From: Cohaesibacter sp. ES.047
GTDB taxonomy: Bacteria > Pseudomonadota > Alphaproteobacteria > Rhizobiales > Cohaesibacteraceae
Length of the DNA stretch: 64,000 nt
Assembly: GCF_900215505.1 (NCBI RefSeq)
Contig: NZ_LT907844.1
Location: forward strand, 2,576,501 to 2,640,500
Reading direction: 5' to 3'
The position numbers and the translations under genes were made by a program. The notes under the pieces were generated by a model, which saw only the letters and a list, made by a program, of their open reading frames with translations, ran no database searches and was not told the DNA's origin. Position 1 is the stretch's first letter; each line of letters begins with the position of its first letter. Below, one piece after another: positions 25,912 to 34,442 of the stretch.

Positions 25912-26217
25912 TCAGCTTCCCCGTTCTTTTTCAATGGCAAGCTTGGTGCGCAAGTCGGCGATCTGTTGCTCGATCGCCCTGCGGGCGAGCGGATCATCCG
26001 TTTCGGTCATGCGCGTCAGCAAGGCTTGCAATTTGCCATTGAGCAGAACGAAGGCGGGCTTGCCACCTTGCTCGCGCATCACGCGGGCGAGGGTATCCTC
26101 GGTGCTCTCGGCCAGATTGGCTATGGGTTTTCCTGCGTTGGGCAGATCTGAAAGATCGCCCTTTTCCATTGCTTCCCTGATGCGCTCTTCAATCACATGT
26201 TCAAGCGGATGGCCCAT
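25912..26217 (-). CDS. DUF1992 (DnaJ homologue subfamily C28-like) protein
   Basis: A 101-residue helical protein with the DUF1992 signature: IEERIREAMEKGDLSDLPNAGKPI near residues 8-32 and repeated Arg/Glu-rich helices after it. The ATG at 26215-26217 is preceded by AGGGAT and starts directly before the domain. The J domain itself is absent, as in bacterial members. The function is unknown. Confidence 0.85.
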   Translation of the reverse strand: MGHPLEHVIEERIREAMEKGDLSDLPNAGKPIANLAESTEDTLARVMREQGGKPAFVLLNGKLQALLTRMTETDDPLARRAIEQQIADLRTKLAIEKERGS

Positions 26218-26339
26218 GGCGGCGATATCCCTGACGTTGGACGGATACCAAAGTGTTGGGCCAATGCCCGGTCTTGTCAAGAAACGTGCACATCAAGGAG
26301 CCGTGATCGACCCGGCCAGAGCCAAATTTAGCGCCAGTG

Positions 26340-27287
26340 CTAGAGCAGGCTGCGCATCAGCAACATGAGATTCTTCGGATTTTCGCCGATCCTGCGAATG
26401 GCATACGGCCACCAATCTGAACCGAATGGCAGATAAAGCCGGATGGCTTCGCCTCTTCGCGCCAGATCAGCCGCCACATCATCCCGTGCCCCATACAGCA
26501 TTTCGAATTCGTAGGAGCCTTTCGACCAGCCCATTTCAGCCGCTTTCTCGATGACATAGGCGTGGATTTCGTGATCGTGGGTTCCAAACACCGGGCAAAA
26601 ATCATTGTCACGGGCTTCCTTGGACAGCATCAGGTCAATGAGGCGGTAGTAGTTGGCCTTGACGGCCCGCTCACCGACGTAGGCGATGTTACCGCCAGCC
26701 ACAAAAGCCCCCTTGACCAGACGCACTCGACCGCCGCGCGCAATGACCGACACCAGATCATCAGCAGTACGCCTGAGATAGGCCTGCAGGGTCAGGGCGA
26801 CAGGAAACCCTTCATCAGACAATGCGTTGTGTAGGTCGACCGTCTGCCCAACAACGCTATGATCTTCCATGTCGATCATGATGCAATGAGCCCCCGGGCG
26901 GCTGTTGACAGCCTTTTTGAGCGCTTTGCAGAGTGGGCGAAAGGCGGCAGCGCCGCTGTTCCAGTCGATGGAGCAGCCGACCTGCGTCGGATCGACAGAG
27001 ATGTTGCCCTCAATCGGTGCCTTTTCGATCAGGTTGATCAGGCTCTGCAGTGCGTTAATGTTTTGTTCTACCAGCTTTGGGCTGTCTACATACTCACCCA
27101 GATAGAAAAAGGAGCTGCTGATCCCTTGCTCGGCCAGCCGAACGGCACAATCCATCGCTTCGACGGCATTTGCCCCTCCGACATAACGCTTGGCAAGCGC
27201 AGTCGTACTCCTGTTATTTTGCATGAATGACTTCATGGCCTGAGATCGCGCAAGAGCGATCATCCCGGCCTGCCAGGTTCTTCTCAA
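26340..27287 (-). CDS. Proline dehydrogenase-family FAD enzyme
   Basis: The protein matches monofunctional PRODH barrels: IMIDMEDHSVV near the middle, RLVKGAF, FGTHDHEIHAYV and the C-terminal FEMLYGARDDVAADLARRGEAIRLYLPFGSDWWPYAIRRIGENPKN, which holds the proline-binding RR pair. It would oxidise L-proline to pyrroline-5-carboxylate with FAD. No P5C dehydrogenase is fused or adjacent. The start is uncertain: the chosen TTG at 27287 has GGGGGA seven bases upstream, and the first ATG is at 27263. Confidence 0.87.
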   Translation of the reverse strand: MRRTWQAGMIALARSQAMKSFMQNNRSTTALAKRYVGGANAVEAMDCAVRLAEQGISSSFFYLGEYVDSPKLVEQNINALQSLINLIEKAPIEGNISVDPTQVGCSIDWNSGAAAFRPLCKALKKAVNSRPGAHCIMIDMEDHSVVGQTVDLHNALSDEGFPVALTLQAYLRRTADDLVSVIARGGRVRLVKGAFVAGGNIAYVGERAVKANYYRLIDLMLSKEARDNDFCPVFGTHDHEIHAYVIEKAAEMGWSKGSYEFEMLYGARDDVAADLARRGEAIRLYLPFGSDWWPYAIRRIGENPKNLMLLMRSLL

Positions 27288-27649
27288 TTTGCTATCCCCC
27301 AATTGTAGCAAAGATCAGAAACTGTGTCGCAATTTGCATAGCCTTGCAAGCGCTTCCTTCTATCGAGCGCATGACTGAAGACGCCTCAAGACAAGAGATG
27401 AGACGTGTTTGCAGTGTCTTGGCGACATTGCCCAGCGACAGGGCATCAAGGCACACGCTCGTCTAGCGACCGCTGGTTCACACGCCTTTGATGTCGATTT
27501 GCCTGTGCGCAAGTGTCGCAGCTAGCATGAGACGGAAAGCGGCAGAGGGAAGACGAGCACGAGCGCTGCCGTCAGATCGGCACGGCGAGTGGACTGCGTG
27601 CCGCACTGCTGGCGCGAACGCGATTCTGAAGACAGCGCGCCTCGCCTGA
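27288..27649. other. Intergenic region between tldD and proline dehydrogenase
   Basis: About 360 bases lie between the tldD stop and the proline dehydrogenase start. They contain only low-quality frames with Arg/Ala/Pro-rich composition. I see no convincing gene, terminator or operator in it. Confidence 0.4.
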
Positions 27650-29149
27650 TCAGGTTCGGGTGCCGCCGACCGTGATGCCGTTAAGACGCAACGTCGGCTG
27701 ACCGACACCCACCGGCACACCCTGACCCTGCTTGCCGCAGGTGCCAATGCCGGTATCAAGCGCGACATCATTGCCGATCATCGAGATCCGTTTCATCGCT
27801 TCGGGGCCATTGCCGATCAGCGTTGCGCCCTTGACCGGCGGACCGATCTTTCCATCTTCGACAAGATAGGCTTCGGTGCAGGAGAAGACGAACTTGCCCG
27901 AGGTGATATCGACCTGACCACCACCGAAATTCACCGCATAGAGGCCATTTTTGACCGATTTCAGAATTTCTTTGGGGTCGTGATTGCCCGCTTCCATGAG
28001 CGTGTTTGTCATGCGCGGCATGGGCAGGTGCGCATAGGACTGGCGGCGGCCATTGCCGGTCGATGAGGTGCCCATCAGGCGACCATTCTGCCGATCCTGC
28101 ATGTAGCCCACCAGAACGCCATCCTCAATGAGGGTGGTGCGCTGGGTCGGGGTGCCTTCATCGTCGATCTGCAAGGAACCACGTTTGCCTGAAAGGGTGC
28201 CGTCATCAACGACCGTGACGCCTTTTGCCGCCACCTGCTGGCCCATCAACTCAGAAAAGGCCGAACTCTTGCGCCGGTTGAAATCCCCTTCAAGACCGTG
28301 GCCCACCGCCTCATGCAGCAGGACGCCAGGCCAGCCGGGCCCGAGCACCACATCGAGTTCGCCTGCCGGTGCGTCGACGGCTTCCAGATTGACGAGGGCC
28401 TGACGGATTGCTTCATCGGCAGCATTTTGCCAGCCACCTTCAAGGCCATTGTCCTTGAGATAGAATTCATAGGAATCCCGACCGCCAAAGCCGTGACTGC
28501 CTGTCTCTTTGCGCGATCCTTCGCCCACAACAACGGAGATATTGATCCGCACGAGAGGGCGGAAATCTTCAACCAGTTCGCCCGTGGCGCGCAGGATCGC
28601 AACCCGTCGCCAGCCGCCTGACAGGGACGCGGTGACTTGCCGCACGCGAGGATCCTTGTCGCGCGTATAGGCATCGATTTCCTCGAGCAGGGCGATCTTT
28701 GCACCCAGTGCCATGTCGTCGACCGGATTGATGGCTTCATAGAATTTGTGATTGGCCCGCGGCGGGGGCCCTGCTACGATGCCGCTGTAGCCTTTTGCAA
28801 CATTGCGCACGCTGTCGGCGGCCCGACGCAGCGCATTCATGTCCATTTCGCCCGAATGGGCATAGCCAGCCAGTTCTCCAGCAATAGCGCGCATGCCAAA
28901 CCCCTGACCGGTATCGAAGGCAGAGCTTCTCAGGCGACCATTGTCGAAGATGAGGCTCTCCGACTGGGTTTGCTCGAAGAACAGCTCGCCGTCATCCGAG
29001 CCCTGAATTGTATCAGCCAGAAGACGCCGCAATTCTTCCTTGTCGAGCCCGTAGCTGTTGAGCATATCGCCGCCTTGTCCCAGCACGAGACTGCTGGCGG
29101 GCGCGATGGCTTGTAGGGAGGCTGGCAGGGCGGAGGAAAAGGAATGCAT
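27650..29149 (-). CDS. tldD: TldD metalloprotease subunit
   Basis: The 499-residue protein carries the catalytic zinc motif HEAVGHGLEGD at about residues 279-289 and the TldD C-terminal pattern (GQVDITSGKFVFSCTEAYLVEDGKIGPPVKGATLIGNG). With PmbA/TldE, encoded about 12 kb to the left on the other strand, it forms the TldD/E peptidase that degrades unstructured peptides. The ATG at 29147-29149 gives the usual N-terminus; 16 more codons are open upstream. Confidence 0.95.
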   Translation of the reverse strand: MHSFSSALPASLQAIAPASSLVLGQGGDMLNSYGLDKEELRRLLADTIQGSDDGELFFEQTQSESLIFDNGRLRSSAFDTGQGFGMRAIAGELAGYAHSGEMDMNALRRAADSVRNVAKGYSGIVAGPPPRANHKFYEAINPVDDMALGAKIALLEEIDAYTRDKDPRVRQVTASLSGGWRRVAILRATGELVEDFRPLVRINISVVVGEGSRKETGSHGFGGRDSYEFYLKDNGLEGGWQNAADEAIRQALVNLEAVDAPAGELDVVLGPGWPGVLLHEAVGHGLEGDFNRRKSSAFSELMGQQVAAKGVTVVDDGTLSGKRGSLQIDDEGTPTQRTTLIEDGVLVGYMQDRQNGRLMGTSSTGNGRRQSYAHLPMPRMTNTLMEAGNHDPKEILKSVKNGLYAVNFGGGQVDITSGKFVFSCTEAYLVEDGKIGPPVKGATLIGNGPEAMKRISMIGNDVALDTGIGTCGKQGQGVPVGVGQPTLRLNGITVGGTRT

Positions 29150-29401
29150 GATGTGTCCGGGTGCTTTGTTGCAATTCTGTGAACTCCAACTAGACATAAG
29201 GGTCTTGGCGCTGAATATCCAGAAAAACCTTTAGCCCGATCGACTTCAGATGCAGTAAAATTTCTTTGATCCCCACTGTTGAATGCGCCTATGTTCACGA
29301 CTTCGTTGCCTTTTTTCAGACATGGTAAAGGAACTTTGAATCGAAAGAATCCATTAACCCTACCCAGATACACTTGGAAACATTCAAAGGAGGTTCTGTG
29401 T

Positions 29402-29839
29402 ATGTTTGTGTCGTCCGGGTTTGCTCCAATTTTCCGCATCAGCGAAAAAGATGCCGTTGACATCATGGTCAAACGGTTCGATGTGGACAAAAGCGGCGAT
29501 CTGAATGTCGATGAAGCACAGAGTGTTCCCATCCTCAGCCGCGCCAACTTCGAGGTTGCAGATACCTTTGGCGATGGAAGACTGACCAAGGATGAATTTG
29601 TCAGCTATCTTACGGACATGAAAATGCAGATCGCCAAGGGTACAAGTCAGTCCCCGGCTTCTCTGCTGTTCGGCGGTAGCAGCATCAACGAATCCACCTT
29701 CTCGGAAATCATTGAGGACGGCAAGAACCGGCAGTCCAAGATGACCTTCATCAACTATATGAACAAGCTGACCGATGACTACGAAGCAGCCCAGCAGTTG
29801 GGCAAGGGCGGCGCAAAAGCCCTCGACAAGTCTGCCTGA
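29402..29839 (+). CDS. EF-hand-like hypothetical protein
   Basis: The ATG at 29402 is set by a strong AAAGGAGGT ribosome site; an upstream extension lacks this. The 145-residue protein has one good EF-hand loop (DVDKSGDLNVDEA, about residues 27-39) and a second, DTFGDGRLTKDEF, in which some ligands differ. No signal peptide is obvious, so it is probably cytoplasmic. The rest is helical and unrecognised. It is unrelated in sequence layout to the four-EF-hand protein at 1713-2396. The function is unknown. Confidence 0.72.
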   Translation: MFVSSGFAPIFRISEKDAVDIMVKRFDVDKSGDLNVDEAQSVPILSRANFEVADTFGDGRLTKDEFVSYLTDMKMQIAKGTSQSPASLLFGGSSINESTFSEIIEDGKNRQSKMTFINYMNKLTDDYEAAQQLGKGGAKALDKSA

Positions 29840-29963
29840 TCGAGCTTCGTATGTTCCGTTCTCCCTGACCGTTTTGCACAAATTAGCCCTTGCATCCTGA
29901 TGCGTGGTCGCCGACATCTTGAAGTCCGTGACAATTGGCAACAAGGGATTCGAGACGACCGAC

Positions 29964-31070
29964 ATGACGGCCACCCACTTCCCCACTGGATCAGACACAA
30001 AATCGAATGGCCCGAATGCGAAGGCGCTGCTTGCATGGTACGACCGCCATCATCGCGAGCTGCCGTGGCGCGTCAGCCCTCGCGATGCTGATGTGGGTGT
30101 CATCGCCGATCCCTATCATGTCTGGATGTCCGAAATCATGTTGCAGCAGACAACGGTCGGAGCGGTCAAAAGCTATTTCGAGAAGTTTCTGGCGCTTTGG
30201 CCGACGGTAGACGATCTGGCCGCAGCCGATGAGGACGATGTCCTGAGGGCTTGGGCTGGCTTGGGGTATTATTCCCGTGCCCGCAATCTGCACAAATGCG
30301 CCTGTGTCGTGGTCGATGACCATGGTGGACGCTTTCCTCAGACCGCTGCAGAGCTCAAGCAATTGCCCGGTATCGGGGATTATACCTCCGCAGCGATTGC
30401 CGCTATTGCTTTTGACGAGCAGGTTCCGGTGGTGGATGGCAACATCGAGAGGATCATTTCGCGCCTCTATCGGATCCACGAGCCTTTGCCTGCAGCCAAG
30501 AAACCCATACGGGCCCGGATGGCAGACCTGATGCCCAAGGACCGTCCGGGCGATTTTGCCCAGGGCATGATGGATCTGGGCGCGAGCCTTTGCAGCCCCA
30601 AAAAGCCCGCCTGTGCGCTTTGTCCCTTCACCGGATTGTGCGAGGCCGAGCGCATGGGCGATATGGAAGCCTTTCCCGTCAAGGCGGCCAAAAAGCAAAA
30701 GCCGATCCGGCGTGGTGCGGCTTTTCTCATTGTGCGTGAGGATGGTGCTGTCTGGATGCAAAAACGAGCGCCGCGTGGCCTGCTTGCCTCCATGACCGAA
30801 GTGCCAACGACCAACTGGTCAGATAAGCGGGAAGGGGAGGCTTTTGATCCTGCCTCCGCGCTCGACGTTGCCCCGTCCGGTCTCGAGTTTCGCAAGCGCA
30901 CCGGGCAGGTGACGCACACATTCACCCATTTCCATCTCGAACTGGATGTTTATGAGGCCAAAAGCGAGCATAACAGCCCCACGGACAAGGGCTGGTGGTC
31001 TTCGCCTGAGGAGTGGCAGGATGAAGCCTTGCCAACCGTCTTTCGAAAAGTGGTTCAACTGGCCGGCTGA
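29964..31070 (+). CDS. mutY: A/G-specific adenine glycosylase
   Basis: From the ATG at 29964 the 368-residue enzyme shows catalytic Glu57 (WMSEIMLQQT), the helix-hairpin-helix LPGIGDYTSAAI near 134-145, and catalytic Asp158 (VVDGN). A 4Fe-4S cluster is formed by Cys210, Cys217, Cys220 and Cys226. The C-terminal NUDIX-like domain reads 8-oxoG. It removes A mispaired with 8-oxoguanine. The frame is open from a GTG 20 codons earlier. The 3' end overlaps the convergent tetR gene by 16 bp. Confidence 0.95.
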   Translation: MTATHFPTGSDTKSNGPNAKALLAWYDRHHRELPWRVSPRDADVGVIADPYHVWMSEIMLQQTTVGAVKSYFEKFLALWPTVDDLAAADEDDVLRAWAGLGYYSRARNLHKCACVVVDDHGGRFPQTAAELKQLPGIGDYTSAAIAAIAFDEQVPVVDGNIERIISRLYRIHEPLPAAKKPIRARMADLMPKDRPGDFAQGMMDLGASLCSPKKPACALCPFTGLCEAERMGDMEAFPVKAAKKQKPIRRGAAFLIVREDGAVWMQKRAPRGLLASMTEVPTTNWSDKREGEAFDPASALDVAPSGLEFRKRTGQVTHTFTHFHLELDVYEAKSEHNSPTDKGWWSSPEEWQDEALPTVFRKVVQLAG

Positions 31071-31663
31071 GCACCATAGGCGCCAAGGAAGGCCGCAACT
31101 GCATAGTCGACGGCTTCATCAAAGGTCACATGCGGTTCGCAGCCATACCGTAATGGCTCGAGAATGCCGCTTTCCAGGAGCCCTTTTAACTGTAGACTGG
31201 CCACGAGCGCAGAAGGGGCCGACAGCGCTCCCTCATCCAATTTGGCCGTCATGAAGTGTTCGACGCGCCGCCAGCCTTTTTGAGAACCGTTCTTGTACAG
31301 CTCCGGGCCGAGATCCTCGGAGAATTTCTGCGTCATGGCATTCTGGCCAAGGGACATGACTTCCGGCGTTGTAACGAACGTCAGATAGGCATGCCCGAAC
31401 TCATGAAGCACGGTTTTAAGATCAGCATCATGTCGCGTCTCGAGGGCATCAAATACCTGGGAGCCATATTCTTCCAGAGCGTCGGTCAACACGGCGGCGA
31501 ACAATTGTTCCTTGGATTTGAAATAGCCATAAAGCGTCGCCTTCGATCCGCCCAGTGCCGCTGAGATCGCCGACATGCTGGCTTCGTGATAGCCCATCTC
31601 TCCAAAGATCTTTGTTGCGACGGCGACAATCTCCTGCCGCTTTTCGTCCGTTTTGACGCGCAT
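31055..31663 (-). CDS. TetR-family repressor of the adjacent efflux operon
   Basis: The 202-residue protein has an N-terminal TetR helix-turn-helix (ASMSAISAALGGSKATLYGYFKSKEQLFAAV, about residues 28-58) and a helical ligand-binding C-terminal part of the AefR-like type. It is divergent from a three-gene efflux operon, and a perfect 15-bp palindrome lies in the shared 136-bp gap. It most likely represses the pump until a drug or toxic metabolite binds. Its 3' end overlaps mutY by 16 bp. Confidence 0.9.
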   Translation of the reverse strand: MRVKTDEKRQEIVAVATKIFGEMGYHEASMSAISAALGGSKATLYGYFKSKEQLFAAVLTDALEEYGSQVFDALETRHDADLKTVLHEFGHAYLTFVTTPEVMSLGQNAMTQKFSEDLGPELYKNGSQKGWRRVEHFMTAKLDEGALSAPSALVASLQLKGLLESGILEPLRYGCEPHVTFDEAVDYAVAAFLGAYGAQPAS

Positions 31664-31706
31664 TAACCCATCCTTCTATTCGTGAACCTAAGTGTACAGT
31701 TTTGGC

Positions 31707-31735
31707 TTGACGAGCGCAAGCTCAGAAGCTAATAA
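31707..31735 (+). promoter_or_regulatory. Sigma-70-like promoter of efflux operon
   Basis: TTGACG at 31707-31712 and TAATAA at 31730-31735 are separated by 17 bases, the optimal spacing, and point to transcription of the outer-membrane-factor gene. The -10 is only a fair match. Confidence 0.55.
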
Positions 31736-31749
31736 CGCTTCAAAATAGT

Positions 31750-31764
31750 ACCGTACAGTACGGT
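31750..31764. promoter_or_regulatory. TetR operator candidate
   Basis: ACCGTAC-A-GTACGGT is a perfect 15-bp palindrome just downstream of the predicted promoter, where a bound repressor would block transcription. A related half-site, GTGTACAGT, occurs at about 31692-31700 near the tetR start, so the repressor may also control itself. Confidence 0.7.
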
Positions 31765-31799
31765 TAAGTATTTATCCCGAATGTCTGGATGATCTGATC

Positions 31800-33245
31800 A
31801 TGTCGCTTTTCAAACAAGAGTTTTCGCGCACCAAGCCGTTGGTCTTGTCCCTCATATGCCTACTGGCTGGCTGCGCTATTCCTCCCAAGGAAGGCGACCT
31901 GGCGCACATCAAGCCCGTTACCGCCTACCAAACGGACGGGGCACTCAAATCAGGTCTTGCTGCGTGGCCGTCGGATCACTGGTGGCGGGTCTATGGTGAT
32001 GCACAACTCTCCGAACTGATGGAAGAGGGCCTTCTTGGTGCAAATGACATGCGAATCGCGGCCGCACGCCTCAAGCTTGCGCGCGCAAAGACCGGCATGA
32101 CCAAGTCCAGCCTGCTGCCGTTCGTCAATGCACAGGCAACCGCCAAACAGGAACATCAGAGCTACAATTATCTGATGGATGAAGCGTTCGTGCCCAAGGG
32201 GTGGAACGATGCCGGGATCGCATCTCTCAACTTCAACTGGGAAATCGACTTCTGGGGTAAGAACCGTTCGGCTCTTGCTGCGGCAAAGGGCGAGCAGCAG
32301 GCCGCCGAGGCCGAAGCTGCCGCAGCTCGTCTCGCCATTTCGTCCGGTATCGCGGGCACGTATGCCAAGATAGCCGCTCTTTATGCCAGCCGTGACGCTG
32401 CCATCAATGCCTTGCGTGTTCGCAAGTCGACGGTAAAGCTCATCCAGTCGCGCTTCGATCAGGCACTTGAAAACGAAAGCGCACTCGAACGCGTCAAGTC
32501 GTCCGAGCAAAGCACCCGCGCTCGCCTTGCCGCAATCGACGAGGAGATCGGTCTCGCACGCAACCAGATGGCGGCTCTGCTTGGCAAGGGGCCGGATCGT
32601 GGACAGTCCATCAAGCGACCGAAGGTGCGCGGCGGGCGTTACTCCGGCTTGCCAAAGAACCTGCCGCTCGACCTGATTGGACGGCGTCCGGATGTGGTCG
32701 CGGCACGCTTGCGAGCGGAAGCGGCTCTCAGCCGGATCGACGAAGCCAAAGCATCGTTCTACCCGAACGTCAATCTGGTCGCCATGATCGGCAAGCAGTC
32801 ACTGGGGCTGGATTTGCTGACCCGCACCAATTCCACCCTTGGCTCGGTTGGTCCTGCTGTCTCCCTGCCAATTCTGGACGGAGGGCGCTTGCGTTCCAGC
32901 TACCGCATGGCCAGAGCCAGTCACGATCTTTCGGTTGCGACCTATGACCAGACACTGGTTCAGGCGCTCAAGGATGTGGCCGACGCTGTGGTCAGTAAAC
33001 GCCAGTTGCGCAAACGCCTTTACGCGACGCAGAAGTCCGCCGAAGCCGCCAGAAAAGCCCACGATCTTGTCAAGCAGCGCTACAATGGCGGGCTTGCCAC
33101 ATATCTTGAAGTCCTAGCCGCAGAGGACGCCATGATTGGTGCCCGCAGTGCAACCGCAGCGTTAAGAGCACGCAGTTTTGCCCTCGATGTGCAAATGGTC
33201 CGTGCGCTTGGTGGAGGCTTTCGCAAAATGGAGACAAACAAGTGA
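31800..33245 (+). CDS. NodT-family outer-membrane factor lipoprotein of an efflux system
   Basis: A lipoprotein signal peptide with lipobox LLAGC (Cys25) is followed by the TolC-like outer-membrane-factor pattern: DHWWRVYGD, two repeats of long helices, LPLDLIGRRPDVVAARLRAEAA near the middle and VKQRYNGGLATYLEVLAAEDA near the end. It forms the trimeric exit duct. The next gene (EmrA) starts on a GTG overlapping this stop (GTGA), implying coupling. Confidence 0.93.
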   Translation: MSLFKQEFSRTKPLVLSLICLLAGCAIPPKEGDLAHIKPVTAYQTDGALKSGLAAWPSDHWWRVYGDAQLSELMEEGLLGANDMRIAAARLKLARAKTGMTKSSLLPFVNAQATAKQEHQSYNYLMDEAFVPKGWNDAGIASLNFNWEIDFWGKNRSALAAAKGEQQAAEAEAAAARLAISSGIAGTYAKIAALYASRDAAINALRVRKSTVKLIQSRFDQALENESALERVKSSEQSTRARLAAIDEEIGLARNQMAALLGKGPDRGQSIKRPKVRGGRYSGLPKNLPLDLIGRRPDVVAARLRAEAALSRIDEAKASFYPNVNLVAMIGKQSLGLDLLTRTNSTLGSVGPAVSLPILDGGRLRSSYRMARASHDLSVATYDQTLVQALKDVADAVVSKRQLRKRLYATQKSAEAARKAHDLVKQRYNGGLATYLEVLAAEDAMIGARSATAALRARSFALDVQMVRALGGGFRKMETNK

Positions 33246-34423
33246 ACAAAATGAGTGACATTGCGATCAAGTCTGACGAAAAAAACGTAACGGCCCTGCC
33301 GGGAAAGGCCGATACGGCCTCGCATGAACCTGACAAGAAGGCAAAGCGCGGGCCTTTGTTCCTTGGCCTTATCGCTGCTGTCGCCATCGTTGGCGGCAGC
33401 TACTATGCCTATGATGTGCTTTATGCCTCCAAGCATGTGGTCACAGATAACGCCTATGTCGGGGCGGAGATTGCCAACATCACACCGATGATCGCCGCAC
33501 AGGTGACCGAGGTGAAAGTCGCCGACACCCAGCATGTTTCGAAGGGCGATGTCCTTGTCGTGCTCGACAGCACCGACGCAACCTTGCGCCTGAAGCAGGC
33601 GGAAGCCGCCTACCAGCAATCCTTGCGCTCAGTCAGGGCCATTCAGGCGACCAACAAGACCCTTTTGGCCGAAATCGAAGGTGGTAAAGCAGGCAAGCTC
33701 CGAGCCGAGGCGCAGCTTGGGACCGCGCAGGCGAACTTCGAAAAGGCCAAGATCGGTCTTGAGCGACGCAAGACCCTCGCAGAAGGCGGCTCCGTATCCG
33801 GGGACGAACTAACCGGGGCCGAAACCGGCTTCAAGATTGCCAAGGCAAATCTGCAAGGGGCGCAGGCCTCGCTTACGGCTGCACAGGCCGGATTGGAGGC
33901 AGCCGAAGGCGCTCAACAGGCCAACGCAGCGATGATTGAAGGGGCGAGCCTTGAGGAAAATCCGCAAGTCCTTGCCGCTAAGGCCGCACGGGATCAGGCA
34001 CAGGTCAACCTTGACCGCACAGTGATCCGAGCACCCATCGATGGCGTCATTTCGCGGCGACAGGTCCAGATCGGTGAGCGGGTTCAGCCCGGCATGCGGT
34101 TGATGGCAGTCGTGCCATTGCATGAAGTCTATGTTGATGCCAACTACAAGGAAGTCCAGCTGTCAAACGTCAAACCCGGTCAGTCTGTCTCGTTGCATTC
34201 CGATCTCTATGGTGATGACGTCACCTTCGACGGAACCGTGGTCGGCTTTTCGGGTGGTACGGGCGCAGCCTTCTCGGCGGTGCCGGCCCAGAACGCCACC
34301 GGCAACTGGATCAAGGTTGTCCAGCGCCTTCCGGTCCGCATCAAGCTTGATCCCGAGCAACTGAAATCCCATCCGCTCGAAGTCGGCCTGTCGATGGCAG
34401 CCGACATCCACGTCGCGGAATAG
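33242..34423 (+). CDS. emrA: EmrA-type membrane fusion protein
   Basis: The 393-residue HlyD-family adaptor has an N-terminal cytoplasmic tail, one membrane helix (about residues 38-62), a split biotinyl/lipoyl domain (VTEVKVADTQHVSKGDVLVVLD and RAPIDGVISRRQVQIGERVQPG) and a central coiled-coil hairpin. It links EmrB to the outer-membrane factor. The GTG at 33242 overlaps the preceding stop and has GGAGAC at good distance; an ATG lies three codons later. Confidence 0.92.
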   Translation: MNKMSDIAIKSDEKNVTALPGKADTASHEPDKKAKRGPLFLGLIAAVAIVGGSYYAYDVLYASKHVVTDNAYVGAEIANITPMIAAQVTEVKVADTQHVSKGDVLVVLDSTDATLRLKQAEAAYQQSLRSVRAIQATNKTLLAEIEGGKAGKLRAEAQLGTAQANFEKAKIGLERRKTLAEGGSVSGDELTGAETGFKIAKANLQGAQASLTAAQAGLEAAEGAQQANAAMIEGASLEENPQVLAAKAARDQAQVNLDRTVIRAPIDGVISRRQVQIGERVQPGMRLMAVVPLHEVYVDANYKEVQLSNVKPGQSVSLHSDLYGDDVTFDGTVVGFSGGTGAAFSAVPAQNATGNWIKVVQRLPVRIKLDPEQLKSHPLEVGLSMAADIHVAE

Positions 34424-34442
34424 AGGCAGGGGATCGTGCACC

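Noticed and set aside
27478-27771. Arg/Ala-rich frame overlapping the tldD 3' end
   Set aside because: It overlaps a certain gene on the same strand, has skewed composition and no ribosome site.
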